Source of the DNA: an uncultured Prevotellaceae bacterium | GTDB taxonomy: Bacteria; Bacteroidota; Bacteroidia; Bacteroidales; Muribaculaceae | Direction of reading: 5' to 3' | Assembly: GCA_900316835.1 (NCBI GenBank) | Contig: ONEL01000020.1 | Location: forward strand, 1 to 38,314 | Length of the DNA: 38,314 bases | Shown: positions 1 to 7,714 of the stretch, piece after piece | Position numbering within the stretch: the stretch's first letter is position 1 | Layout: each line of letters begins with the position of its first letter | The notes under the pieces: model-generated | Seen by the model: only the letters and a program-made list of their open reading frames with translations | What the model was told of the DNA's origin: nothing | The model's database searches: none | Made by a program: the position numbers and the translations under genes

Positions 1-317
1 CGCCAGCAGGCTTTTTGGCGAACTTTGTTCGCAACTTTTTGATAACTATCATGAGCTATTGCCATCATTGAGAATTCATTTATTCAAAAAGCCACACCTT
101 CCGGTGTCGAAAAGCCTCGCAAGCTCGGTATTATAATATTCTGTTTTAAAAAACAACGAATTAAACAGATTAATTTAATTGTTTGTTAGTAATTGTCTGA
201 TAAAATTCGTTACACCAGCAATTGTCCTTAATAAATCCACTCTAATGCACAAATCATTAGTCAGTAATTGTCTTTAAAAGAAAAAAAACACTACCTTTGC
301 AGAGCGAGAGAAATGCT
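1..317. other. Intergenic region upstream of rsgA, no gene
   Basis: No credible coding frame is present. There is a small hairpin at 18-32 (GCGAAC, loop TTT, GTTCGC) followed by AACTTTTT, which may terminate a plus-strand gene left of the window. At about 154-170 lies the motif AATTAAACAGATTAAT, which elsewhere in this window follows stop codons in gene orientation, so a plus-strand gene may end just left of the edge. Two GTTAGTAATTG/GTCAGTAATTG segments (around 184-196 and 260-270) are relatives of the palindromic repeat arms at 2350-2499 and 7509-7661. The region ends in the rsgA promoter. Confidence 0.6.
267..299 (+). promoter_or_regulatory. rsgA promoter, Bacteroidetes type
   Basis: ATTG at 267-270, then 21 nt, then TACCTTTG at 292-299, matching the Bacteroidetes sigma-ABfr pattern TTTG-N19-21-TAnnTTTG. 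The segment resembles the outer edge of the palindromic repeats upstream of murI and dnaG (shared AAAAAACACTACCTTTG). It rules out the TTG codon at 297 as the rsgA start, because that codon lies inside the -7 box. Confidence 0.75.
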
Positions 318-1256
318 ATGAAACAAGGATTGGTAATAAAAAACACTGGCAGTTGGTATATCGTGCGCTGTGATGATGGCGCCGAGCTGAGCTGCAAAAT
401 CAAGGGGAACTTGCGCCTCAAGGGTTTCCGCTGCACTAACCCTGTGGCGGTGGGCGATGTGGTGAATCTGGATCTGAAGCCCGATGGCACCGCATTTATC
501 GTGAGCATAGAGCCACGGCGCAACTACATCATCAGGCGCGCCAGCAACCTCTCACGTGAGTTCCAAATCCTTGCCGCCAACCTCGACATGGCTGTGCTGG
601 TGGTGACACTCGTCAACCCCGTGACGAGCACCGTGTTCATCGATCGCTTCCTTGCCACCGCACAGGCCTATCGTGTGCCGGTTACAATAGTTTTTAACAA
701 AATTGACCTGCTCAGCGCTCCCGATGACCGCGAGCTACTCGAGGCAGTTGTGCATTTGTATCGCACCATTGGCTACCAGGTGGTCACGATGTCGGCCACC
801 ACGGGCGAAGGCGCCCAAGAGCTACGGGAACTGTTGCGAGGCAAGATGTCGCTTTTGAGTGGCAACTCGGGCGTGGGCAAGAGCTCTATCATCAATCTGC
901 TGGTGCCTGGCGCACGGCTCAAGGTGGGCGACGTGTCGGCAGTGCACCACACGGGTATGCACACCACCACTTTTAGCGAGATGCTCGACATGCCTGGCGG
1001 TGGTAGCATCATCGACACTCCCGGGGTGAAGGGGTTTGGCACCATCGACTTTGAAAAGAGCGAGATTGCGCACTATTTCCCTGAGATCTTTGAGGTGTCG
1101 CAGCAGTGCCGTTACAACAACTGCACCCACACCCACGAGCCTGGTTGCGCCGTGCTTGCTGCTGTGGGCGACCACCGCATCAGCCAGTCGCGCTATAGCA
1201 GCTACTTGAGTATCCTCGACGATACCGACCCCGACAAGTACCGCAAGCCCTTCTAG
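318..1256 (+). CDS. rsgA: Small ribosomal subunit biogenesis GTPase RsgA
   Basis: RsgA (YjeQ) is a GTPase that helps late maturation of the 30S subunit, including release of assembly factors, in the cytoplasm. The protein is 312 residues, a normal length. It shows an N-terminal OB-fold segment, then the circularly permuted GTPase order: the G4 motif NKIDLL comes first, then the P-loop GNSGVGKSS, then the G3 motif [11 protein letters not shown]-terminal zinc knuckle ([14 protein letters not shown]) follows. I chose the ATG at 318 because the longer frame from TTG 297 would begin inside the -7 promoter box. The stop TAG is directly followed by TAA. It is transcribed alone and converges on murI across a repeat-rich spacer. 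Identification is very secure. Confidence 0.97.
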   Translation: MKQGLVIKNTGSWYIVRCDDGAELSCKIKGNLRLKGFRCTNPVAVGDVVNLDLKPDGTAFIVSIEPRRNYIIRRASNLSREFQILAANLDMAVLVVTLVNPVTSTVFIDRFLATAQAYRVPVTIVFNKIDLLSAPDDRELLEAVVHLYRTIGYQVVTMSATTGEGAQELRELLRGKMSLLSGNSGVGKSSIINLLVPGARLKVGDVSAVHHTGMHTTTFSEMLDMPGGGSIIDTPGVKGFGTIDFEKSEIAHYFPEIFEVSQQCRYNNCTHTHEPGCAVLAAVGDHRISQSRYSSYLSILDDTDPDKYRKPF

Positions 1257-1257
1257 T

Positions 1258-1310
1258 AACCACTAATTCCTTTTAACCACAAATTCCTTTTAACCACTAA
1301 TTCTCACGAA
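1258..1310 (+). repeat. Short tandem repeat after rsgA
   Basis: Two units of AACCAC(T/A)AATTCCTTTT, 17 nt each (1258-1274, 1275-1291), followed by a third partial unit that continues as AACCACTAATTCTCACGAA. It starts two bases after the rsgA stop codon. Only about 2.5 units, too short and too poorly spaced for a CRISPR. It resembles AACCACnAATT-type intergenic motifs that I recall as common in Bacteroidetes genomes. Confidence 0.6.
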
Positions 1311-1349
1311 TTGACACTAAAGGATAGGGCCTTTTCTAGCATTAATTAA

Positions 1350-1418
1350 AAACCACAAATTAAACAGATTAATCAGATTTCCGCTGGTAAAAAACTACGG
1401 ATTTTTCTGATTAATCTG
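1350..1418. terminator. Inverted repeat between convergent rsgA and murI
   Basis: CAGATTAATCAGA at 1365-1377 pairs perfectly with TCTGATTAATCTG at 1406-1418 (13 bp, with CCG/CGG pairing further inside). It lies between two converging genes, so it probably works as a bidirectional terminator. The left arm includes the AAATTAAACAGATTAAT motif (1357-1373) that also follows mutS2 and the HerA-like gene, here again in the orientation of the preceding gene, rsgA. The function is inferred from position and symmetry. Confidence 0.5.
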
Positions 1419-1462
1419 ATTATTTGCATCTTTATCTAGAACTGATAATAAAAAGTGAGGCT

Positions 1463-2305
1463 TTATTTCAGAACCACGTGGTGGGCGTCGACAGTGTGGT
1501 TGACGAAGATTGATGCCACAGGTGAGAAACGCGATGCATCCTCGGTGGTACAGTAGCGGCAGGAGCCACCACGCGAGCAGCGCTGTTCCATCTCAGGGTG
1601 GCGGCGCAGGTAGTCTTTAAGGCTTGCTGCAACGATGGGCCCCTGCTCAATGATGTTCACACCAGCGGGGACATATTGTCTTATTTTCTCGCTCAGCAGG
1701 GGGTAGTGAGTGCACCCCAGAATGATAGAGTCGATGTCGTGGCATTGACTCATGAGGGCATCTACATCTTTCTTGACAAAGTAGTCGGCACCAGGACCGT
1801 CGCTCTCGCGGTTCTCCACCAGTGGCACCCACATGGGGCAAGCGTGGCTAAAAACCTTAATGTCGGGGTGCATCTTGGCAATCTCAATGTCGTAAGAGAG
1901 GCTCTGCACCGTTCCCGGAGTGCCAAAGAGTCCCACCTTGCGCGAGCGGGTGATGTTGCCTATTTCCTCAACTGTGGGACGTATCACACCCAGCACTCGC
2001 CGCTTGGGGTCCAGGCTCTCAAGGTCGCGTTGCTGGATTGAACGCAAAGCCTTGGCACTGGCGGTGTTACATGCCAGTATCACCAAGTGGCACCCTTGCT
2101 CAAAGAGGTATTTCACCGCTTGCAATGTAAACTCATACACTAGTTGATAGGAGCGTGTGCCATAAGGCGCCCGCGCATTGTCGCCCAGGAAGATGTAGTC
2201 GTAGTGCGGTAGTTCTTTTCTTATCTCGCGCAAGATGGAAAGACCACCAAACCCCGAGTCAAAAACACCGATAGGTGCCGGTTGTGTGCTGTAGTGTGTT
2301 ATCAT
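1463..2305 (-). CDS. murI: Glutamate racemase MurI
   Basis: This enzyme converts L- to D-glutamate for peptidoglycan precursor synthesis in the cytoplasm. It is cofactor-independent and uses two cysteines as acid/base. The 280-residue protein has all family signatures: DSGFGG near residue 16, the first catalytic cysteine in ACNTASA, and the second in LGCTHYPLL. Length is normal. The ATG lies 21 nt downstream of a TACCTTTG -7 box carried by the edge of a palindromic repeat. It is transcribed away from mutS2 by its own promoter and converges on rsgA. Confidence 0.97.
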   Translation of the reverse strand: MITHYSTQPAPIGVFDSGFGGLSILREIRKELPHYDYIFLGDNARAPYGTRSYQLVYEFTLQAVKYLFEQGCHLVILACNTASAKALRSIQQRDLESLDPKRRVLGVIRPTVEEIGNITRSRKVGLFGTPGTVQSLSYDIEIAKMHPDIKVFSHACPMWVPLVENRESDGPGADYFVKKDVDALMSQCHDIDSIILGCTHYPLLSEKIRQYVPAGVNIIEQGPIVAASLKDYLRRHPEMEQRCSRGGSCRYCTTEDASRFSPVASIFVNHTVDAHHVVLK

Positions 2306-2326
2306 TGTTGGCGATATTTATTACCA

Positions 2327-2334
2327 CAAAGGTA
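2327..2334 (-). promoter_or_regulatory. murI promoter -7 box inside repeat edge
   Basis: Minus-strand TACCTTTG (plus strand CAAAGGTA). The surrounding stretch, from the box to the end of the palindrome arm, is identical to the one in front of dnaG at 7486 onward. A -33 box at canonical spacing is not obvious; the nearest ATTG is 15 nt upstream of the -7 box. Confidence 0.65.
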
Positions 2335-2349
2335 GTGTTTTTTGTCAAA

Positions 2350-2499
2350 CAATTACTAACAATTTAAAACAATTTATATTTATCCCTTAGCTAGTGGGGC
2401 GATATGCGCCATGCTACGCATGGAAATTAAAGAGCTACGCTCTAAAATTCTAATGGCGCTTCGAGCTAAAAATAAATTGTTTTAAATTGTTAGTAATTG
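2350..2499. repeat. Palindromic promoter-bearing repeat, copy A
   Basis: The left arm 2350-2377 and right arm 2472-2499 are perfect 28-bp reverse complements. The 94-nt interior contains mini-hairpins with three-base loops: CCATGC-TAC-GCATGG (2409-2423) and AGAGC-TAC-GCTCT (2431-2443), then an eroded third one. Copy B at 7509-7661 has the same design. No ORF lies inside. It is most like a REP/BIME or MITE-type element. No transposase is present in the window. Confidence 0.85.
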
Positions 2500-2622
2500 A
2501 ATAAAATGCTCACGCTCGCAAGGCTTTGAGCTAGCTCAGCTTTGACTCGCTTAATCGCATTTTTGTTTGAGAAAGAAGCAAGCAATCCAATTAATCTGTT
2601 TAATTTGTGGTTTTTAAAAAGC

Positions 2623-5088
2623 TTACTCGAGGTTTACCACTGTGATGCCGGCGCCACCTAGTTGCACATGTTCGTCGTGGTAGTTCTTGACACCTGCCAC
2701 GGTGTTGAGATACTGGCGAATAGCTTCGCGCAGTGCTCCCGTGCCCGTGCCGTGCAGGATGCGCACCGTCTTGTGGGTGAACTGGATGGCGTCGTCGATG
2801 AAATAGGTGACAGCTTGCACAGCCTCGTCGGCACGCATGCCACGCACATCAATCTCGGGCTTGAAATTGAGTTGGCGTGTCCTTATCTCGTTGGCTGTAG
2901 CGGTTGTGACCGAGGGCTTGTCTCGCACCTCGGTCTTGCGTAGTGTGCGCTCTAATCGCGATAGCTCCACTCTAGTCTTGAGCAATCCAAAGTTCACCAC
3001 GGCATATTTCTCGTCGAGGCTAATGATCGTGCCTACTGTAGATGTGCCACCCTTGAGTAGCACGTTATCACCCGCTTGCAGAGGGCGGTCAAGGTCGTCG
3101 CGCTTGGCGATGTGAGTTTTTTTAGCTTTTTCTTTCCTTGGCTTGCCCACAGCCGGCAATGGCTTTATGTGCTTGGGCTCGTCGTGCTGCTGCTCTTGAG
3201 CCAAACGTTGCTTGAACTCTTCAAGCTGCTGTCGCACAAGGCGAGTCTTCTCCTTCTGGGCTTGCACCTGCTTGATATCCTTGATGGTGCGCTCCACTTG
3301 CGAGTTAGATTGCGAGATGATGTCTTGCGCCTGAGTGCGAGCTTCTTTAAGTATTGCTTTGTACTCGCTATTAAGCTTTTCAAGTCGCTCGTTATATTGC
3401 TCGGCGATGGCATTGAGTTTCTTCTCTTGCTGATGAATGTCGTAGCGTTTCTTCTCCCAGTACTTGCGGTCTCGCACAATGTCGAGCAAGTACTTGTCCA
3501 TGTTGATGTAGTCGCTACCCACTATCTCGCTAGCCTTGTCGATGACCTCGCGAGGGATGCCCGTCTTGCGGGCAATCTCAATGGCAAACGAGCTGCCGGG
3601 GTAGCCTATCGAGAGCTGGAAAAGGGGTTTCATGAGCTGCCTGTCGTAGAGCATGGCGCCGTTAACGATGCCGGGAGTGTCGTCGGCAAACTGCTTCAGG
3701 TTTTGATAGTGAGTAGTTATCACTCCCATGATGTGCGACTTGTTGAGCTGTTCCAGGATGGCTTGAGCAATGGCTCCGCCAATCTGTGGCTCGGTGCCGC
3801 TGCCAAACTCGTCGATAAGCACCATCGAGCGCTTGTCGCCACGCATGAGGAAGGTTTTCATGTTTTGCAGGTGGCTACTATAGGTGCTCAAGTCGTCCTC
3901 AATGCTCTGCTGGTCGCCAATGTCAATAAAAATGCTGTTGAAGATGCCCATGTGAGAATTGTAATAGACTGTGGGCAACACACCACACTGCAGCATGTAT
4001 TGAACAACACCCACCGTCTTGAGGCAAACCGACTTGCCACCTGCATTGGGTCCCGAGATGAGCAAGATGCGCTGCTCGCGGTTGAGCTCGATGCCCAGTG
4101 GCACCACTTCCTTGCCTTGCTCACGCAACGAGAGCAACAATGCCGGGTGCACCGCGTGATAGAGCTCCACATGAGGATTTTTCTCCACATGTGGCAACTG
4201 GGCATCAACATCTCTGGCAAAGGCGGCCTTGGCACGAATAAAGTCGAGCAAGCCCAGCACCTGGTAAGTGGCAAGCAGCTCATCGACATGAGGCCTGATA
4301 ATGCCCGTGAGCTCGGTGAGAATGCGTATTATCTCCCGCTTCACCTCACCCTCGGCCTCGCGGATGTGATTGTTGGCCTCAACCACCTCCTCGGGCTCAA
4401 TGAAGATGGTGCGCCCGCTGGCACTCTCGTCGTGCACGATGCCTTTTATCTTGCGCTTGTGCATGGGCGAGATGGGGATTACTAGGCGCCCGTCGCGCAT
4501 GCTGGGAGTGGTGTCCTTATCAAGATAGCCGTCCTGGCGACCTGCGTTTATCACCTTGCGCATGAGCCCGTTGATGCTCGCTGTGGCGCGGGCGATGGCT
4601 TGTCGCAACTCCTGCAGCAGTGGCGAGGCGTTGTCTTTGATATTCCCATTCTTGTCGAGCACACGGCTTATTTCGGTCACAATATCAGGAAAAGACTGCA
4701 TGGCTGCAGCAAGGCGCGCTAGGTTGGGGTAGGGCTGCTGGCTATCGCCATCGCCGAGCTTGAAGAAATGCAGAATCTCGCTCACGGTGCTCAGTGAGCG
4801 CTGCAGGTCAAAGAGGTTTTGCTCGCTCAAGTGAGCACCAGGCACAGCAATGGCCTTGAGTGTGCCACGCATGTCAAAGAAGTAGTTGAGAGGAAACTCA
4901 CGCTTGCTTTGCAGGATAGCGAGGAACTCGTTGGTCTGATTAAGCCACAAAGTCACTTCATCATAGCTCGTGGAAAAACGCATTTTCTCACAGCAAGCTT
5001 GTCCCATGGTGCTGATGCACCTGGAAGTTATCTCTTTGCGTACAGTGCTAAATCCTATCTTTGATTCAAAATTGGATGGATATATCAT
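2623..5088 (-). CDS. mutS2: MutS2 family ATPase/nuclease with Smr domain
   Basis: MutS2 is a MutS paralogue without mismatch-binding domains. Family members suppress homologous recombination and, in Firmicutes, help rescue collided ribosomes; which role applies here is not shown. The protein is 821 residues. It has a coiled MutS core/lever region, an ATPase domain with Walker A GPNAGGKS and Walker B LIDEFGSGTEP, a long charged coiled coil (about residues 510-630), a Lys-rich linker, and a C-terminal Smr domain with DVRGMRADEA and the HGTGTGAL nuclease motif. It starts 41 nt after dnaG with no TAnnTTTG box between, so it is probably the second gene of a dnaG-mutS2 operon. Confidence 0.95.
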   Translation of the reverse strand: MIYPSNFESKIGFSTVRKEITSRCISTMGQACCEKMRFSTSYDEVTLWLNQTNEFLAILQSKREFPLNYFFDMRGTLKAIAVPGAHLSEQNLFDLQRSLSTVSEILHFFKLGDGDSQQPYPNLARLAAAMQSFPDIVTEISRVLDKNGNIKDNASPLLQELRQAIARATASINGLMRKVINAGRQDGYLDKDTTPSMRDGRLVIPISPMHKRKIKGIVHDESASGRTIFIEPEEVVEANNHIREAEGEVKREIIRILTELTGIIRPHVDELLATYQVLGLLDFIRAKAAFARDVDAQLPHVEKNPHVELYHAVHPALLLSLREQGKEVVPLGIELNREQRILLISGPNAGGKSVCLKTVGVVQYMLQCGVLPTVYYNSHMGIFNSIFIDIGDQQSIEDDLSTYSSHLQNMKTFLMRGDKRSMVLIDEFGSGTEPQIGGAIAQAILEQLNKSHIMGVITTHYQNLKQFADDTPGIVNGAMLYDRQLMKPLFQLSIGYPGSSFAIEIARKTGIPREVIDKASEIVGSDYINMDKYLLDIVRDRKYWEKKRYDIHQQEKKLNAIAEQYNERLEKLNSEYKAILKEARTQAQDIISQSNSQVERTIKDIKQVQAQKEKTRLVRQQLEEFKQRLAQEQQHDEPKHIKPLPAVGKPRKEKAKKTHIAKRDDLDRPLQAGDNVLLKGGTSTVGTIISLDEKYAVVNFGLLKTRVELSRLERTLRKTEVRDKPSVTTATANEIRTRQLNFKPEIDVRGMRADEAVQAVTYFIDDAIQFTHKTVRILHGTGTGALREAIRQYLNTVAGVKNYHDEHVQLGGAGITVVNLE

Positions 5089-5129
5089 AAGTTGTTTGCA
5101 ATTTTTTTTGAAATTAGCGCCAGTCGCGA

Positions 5130-7475
5130 CTAATGCCTGATGCGAGGATTAACCACTCGCTCGCCAATGAAGCGTGCTATTTCTTTGCGCGTCTCAAAGA
5201 GTTGCTGCAGTTGTAGCAGCAAGTCCTTCGCCTCAGAGCCATGGGCAAACTTGAGTTGCTGCTGTGTGTCAAGAATTTGGCAAGAGATAATAGCATTCTT
5301 CAGGTTCATGATAGCCTCGGGGACAATAGTGTTGAGACGGCTCTCAATGGAGTGCTCAATGTTCTCCATAGAGTATATTTTGCTTAGCTGGTGTTTCTCG
5401 CTCACTAGCTGCAATGCCGTGGACCGCACTTCATCACTAAAGTGTGAGCACAGCTTCTTCTCAAGGTAGTTCTTGCGAAACTCGTTAATTCTCACTTCCA
5501 TTTCCTTGTTGATACCACTCAGGAGCTCTTGTTCCTTTTTCTCAATAGCTGCCACATTGAGACCATTGGTGTCGATGGTGCCGATAGCTTTTTTGAATTG
5601 AGCTTGGGCTATAGTGTGCTCCTGGCTCTCACGCTCGGCAAGTGCTGTGTAAAACTCATTAATATATTCTACACTTGCGCTAAACGTCATCTCGAAAGCT
5701 TTCACCGAGAATGTGATGTTGTCGAGAGCAAGCTCGTTGTGGATGTATTCTAGAACTGTAGTGGGGCGTGGCTCTCCTTTCTCATCAATCGTCGCGCACA
5801 AGTAGCACATGCCATATTTCACAACATTGCGCATCACACCCAGCTCGGCTGGATAGAGCAAGGCTTCTTTGCTCGCTTGCAATGATGTGAGAGCCGATGG
5901 GTCGATACCTGGACTTGTGGTTGTGGCGTCGGCTGGTGGAGCGTCGGTGACTAGTGGCGGAACATCTTCAAGCGTGGGTGGAGCATCAATGACAGGAGGT
6001 TCGGAATCACCAAGTGTCTCATCTCCTACAGGAGGTGGCACATCGATGGCAGGTGGCGGTGTGGTCCACTGCTCGGGCGATGTAATTGCGTCGCTTTGCT
6101 TACCTTGCAACGCTTGCTGTCGCGCGGCGCGATTGCTCTCACGCTGCTTGCGCTTGAAAGCCTCTTCCTGGTTGAGTTTTATGTTTTTCTGAATCTCTCG
6201 CAACAGCACGTCCTCGCTAATTCCAAGCTGGATGCTACACTCGCGGGCATAGACCGAGCGTGCGATGGCATCGGGGATTACTGAGATAGATTTCACCACG
6301 TCGCCAATGACGGCGGCTCGCTTGATGGGGTCGCGCTCCGTGCCCTCGAGTAGAATCTTGGTCTTGAAACTAATGAAATCGGTCTCATTATCATTAATGT
6401 ATTGCTTAAACTCGCTGGCGCTGTGGGTGCGGGCGTAGCTGTCGGGGTCTTCGCCGTCGGGGAGCAAGAGCACCTTGATACTCAAGCCCTCGGCAAGTAG
6501 CATGTCGATGCCTCGCAACGATGCGTGGATGCCTGCCGAGTCGCCATCGTAGAGCACGGTGACGTTATCGGTGAAACGATGGATGGCACGAATCTGTCCC
6601 TCGGTGAGCGATGTGCCACTCGATGCCACCACATTTTCAATGCCCGCCTGATGCATTGAGATGACGTCGGTATATCCCTCCACGAGGAAGCATTTTTCCT
6701 CCTTTACAATGGCACGCTTAGCTTGAAACAAGCCATATAGCTCGCGATTTTTTACATAGACTGTCGACTCGGGAGAATTGAAATACTTGGCAACTTCCTT
6801 GGTCTTTTTTAAGGTGCGACCGCCAAAGGCAATTACCTTACCTGCAATGTTCATGATGGGGAACATGACACGTCCATGAAAGCGGTCGAAACCTCCACCG
6901 CGGCGGTCATCAATGCACAGACCGGTGTCGAAGAGGAATTTCTTGTTATAGCCTTTAGCTACGGCGGCTGTGTAGAAAGCCTTGCTATTCTCGGGCGAAT
7001 AGCCCAGGTGAAACTTCTTGATAGTGTCATCGTTAAAACCGCGCTCATAGAAGTAGCTAAGGCCTATGTCTCTACCCTCCTGGGTGTTGAGAAGTTGGTC
7101 CTCAAAATATTGCGAGGCAAACTCGTTGAGTACAAGCATGCTCTCACGCTCGGTCTGGGCTGCTTTTTCCTCGCTCGTGAGTTCCTTCTCATGTATCTCG
7201 ATGTGGTATTTCTTGGCAAGGTAACGCAAAGCCTCGGGATAAGACATCTGCTCATGCTCCATGATAAATCCCACAGGGCTACCTCCCTTGCCACACCCGA
7301 AGCAGTGGCAAAACTGCTTGGCTGGTGACACTGAGAACGATGGCGTTTTCTCGTCATGGAATGGACATAAGCCAATGAAGTTTGCACCACGGCGGCGCAA
7401 ACTCACGAAGTCGCTAACAACTTCCACAATGTCGGCAGTGTCGAGAATTCTATCTACTGTTTCCCTATCAATCAT
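5130..7475 (-). CDS. dnaG: DNA primase DnaG
   Basis: DnaG makes RNA primers at the replication fork and binds the replicative helicase through its C-terminal domain. The protein is 781 residues, longer than the roughly 600-700 usual for the family. The CHC2 zinc finger has C37, H40, C58 and C61. The TOPRIM core shows LVEGYTDV and LYDGDSAG. After about residue 450 comes a basic/Gln segment and a roughly 60-residue Pro/Asp-rich linker with repeated PP motifs (IDVPPP, IDAPP, DVPP, TDAPP). A helical C-terminal region of about 220 residues follows. I placed the start at the ATG at 7475 because an upstream in-frame start at 7511 would lie upstream of the TACCTTTG -7 box. The leader would be about 6 nt long. 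Confidence 0.96.
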   Translation of the reverse strand: MIDRETVDRILDTADIVEVVSDFVSLRRRGANFIGLCPFHDEKTPSFSVSPAKQFCHCFGCGKGGSPVGFIMEHEQMSYPEALRYLAKKYHIEIHEKELTSEEKAAQTERESMLVLNEFASQYFEDQLLNTQEGRDIGLSYFYERGFNDDTIKKFHLGYSPENSKAFYTAAVAKGYNKKFLFDTGLCIDDRRGGGFDRFHGRVMFPIMNIAGKVIAFGGRTLKKTKEVAKYFNSPESTVYVKNRELYGLFQAKRAIVKEEKCFLVEGYTDVISMHQAGIENVVASSGTSLTEGQIRAIHRFTDNVTVLYDGDSAGIHASLRGIDMLLAEGLSIKVLLLPDGEDPDSYARTHSASEFKQYINDNETDFISFKTKILLEGTERDPIKRAAVIGDVVKSISVIPDAIARSVYARECSIQLGISEDVLLREIQKNIKLNQEEAFKRKQRESNRAARQQALQGKQSDAITSPEQWTTPPPAIDVPPPVGDETLGDSEPPVIDAPPTLEDVPPLVTDAPPADATTTSPGIDPSALTSLQASKEALLYPAELGVMRNVVKYGMCYLCATIDEKGEPRPTTVLEYIHNELALDNITFSVKAFEMTFSASVEYINEFYTALAERESQEHTIAQAQFKKAIGTIDTNGLNVAAIEKKEQELLSGINKEMEVRINEFRKNYLEKKLCSHFSDEVRSTALQLVSEKHQLSKIYSMENIEHSIESRLNTIVPEAIMNLKNAIISCQILDTQQQLKFAHGSEAKDLLLQLQQLFETRKEIARFIGERVVNPRIRH

Positions 7476-7485
7476 TTTACAACCA

Positions 7486-7493
7486 CAAAGGTA
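7486..7493 (-). promoter_or_regulatory. dnaG promoter -7 box inside repeat edge
   Basis: Minus-strand TACCTTTG, ten bases before the dnaG ATG. The box and its upstream flank are identical to the murI promoter region at 2327-2374, because both belong to the same repeat unit. It decides the dnaG start. Confidence 0.65.
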
Positions 7494-7508
7494 GTGTTTT
7501 TTGTCAAA

Positions 7509-7661
7509 CAATTACTAACAATTTAAAACAATTTTAATTTGGTCCTTAGCTAGTGGGGCTTTATGTGCCATGCTACGCATGGAAATTAAAGAGCTGTGCT
7601 CTAAAATTAATAAAATGGCGCTACGCGCTATAAATAAATTGTTTTAAATTGTTAGTAATTG
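7509..7661. repeat. Palindromic promoter-bearing repeat, copy B
   Basis: Arms 7509-7534 and 7636-7661 are perfect 26-bp reverse complements. The interior contains CCATGC-TAC-GCATGG, an AGAGC...GCTCT hairpin with a changed loop, and GCGC-TAC-GCGC (near 7619-7629). Compared with copy A, the sequence is nearly identical on the dnaG side. It differs mainly in the loop and in lacking copy A's 69-nt extension on the far side. The far flank again carries AAATTAAACAGATTAAT on the minus strand (about 7683-7699). Confidence 0.85.
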
Positions 7662-7714
7662 AGAAAAGATGCAAGCAATGCGATTAATCTGTTTAATTTG
7701 TGGTTTAACTAGTA

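Larger units (their letters stand above)
2306..2622. other. murI-mutS2 intergenic region filled by repeat sequence
   Basis: No gene is visible. From the murI side it holds the murI promoter, a 150-bp palindromic repeat (2350-2499), about 69 nt containing a GAGCTAGCTC palindrome near 2529-2538 that is missing from the sister locus at 7662, and the motif reading AAATTAAACAGATTAAT on the minus strand (about 2596-2612), which follows the mutS2 stop. The order motif-palindrome-promoter is the same as at 7486-7714. Confidence 0.7.

Noticed and set aside
1258..1310. Possible CRISPR array
   Set aside because: Units are 17 nt and directly adjacent, without spacers, and there are no cas genes.
3076..4485. 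Long open frame (469 codons) antisense to mutS2
   Set aside because: It lies wholly inside a well-identified gene, has a Leu/Val/His-rich composition typical of an antisense reading of biased codons, and no promoter or domain supports it.
7476..7511. Twelve extra N-terminal residues for dnaG
   Set aside because: This extension covers the TACCTTTG promoter box, and the conserved primase N-terminus (MIDRETVD) starts at 7475.
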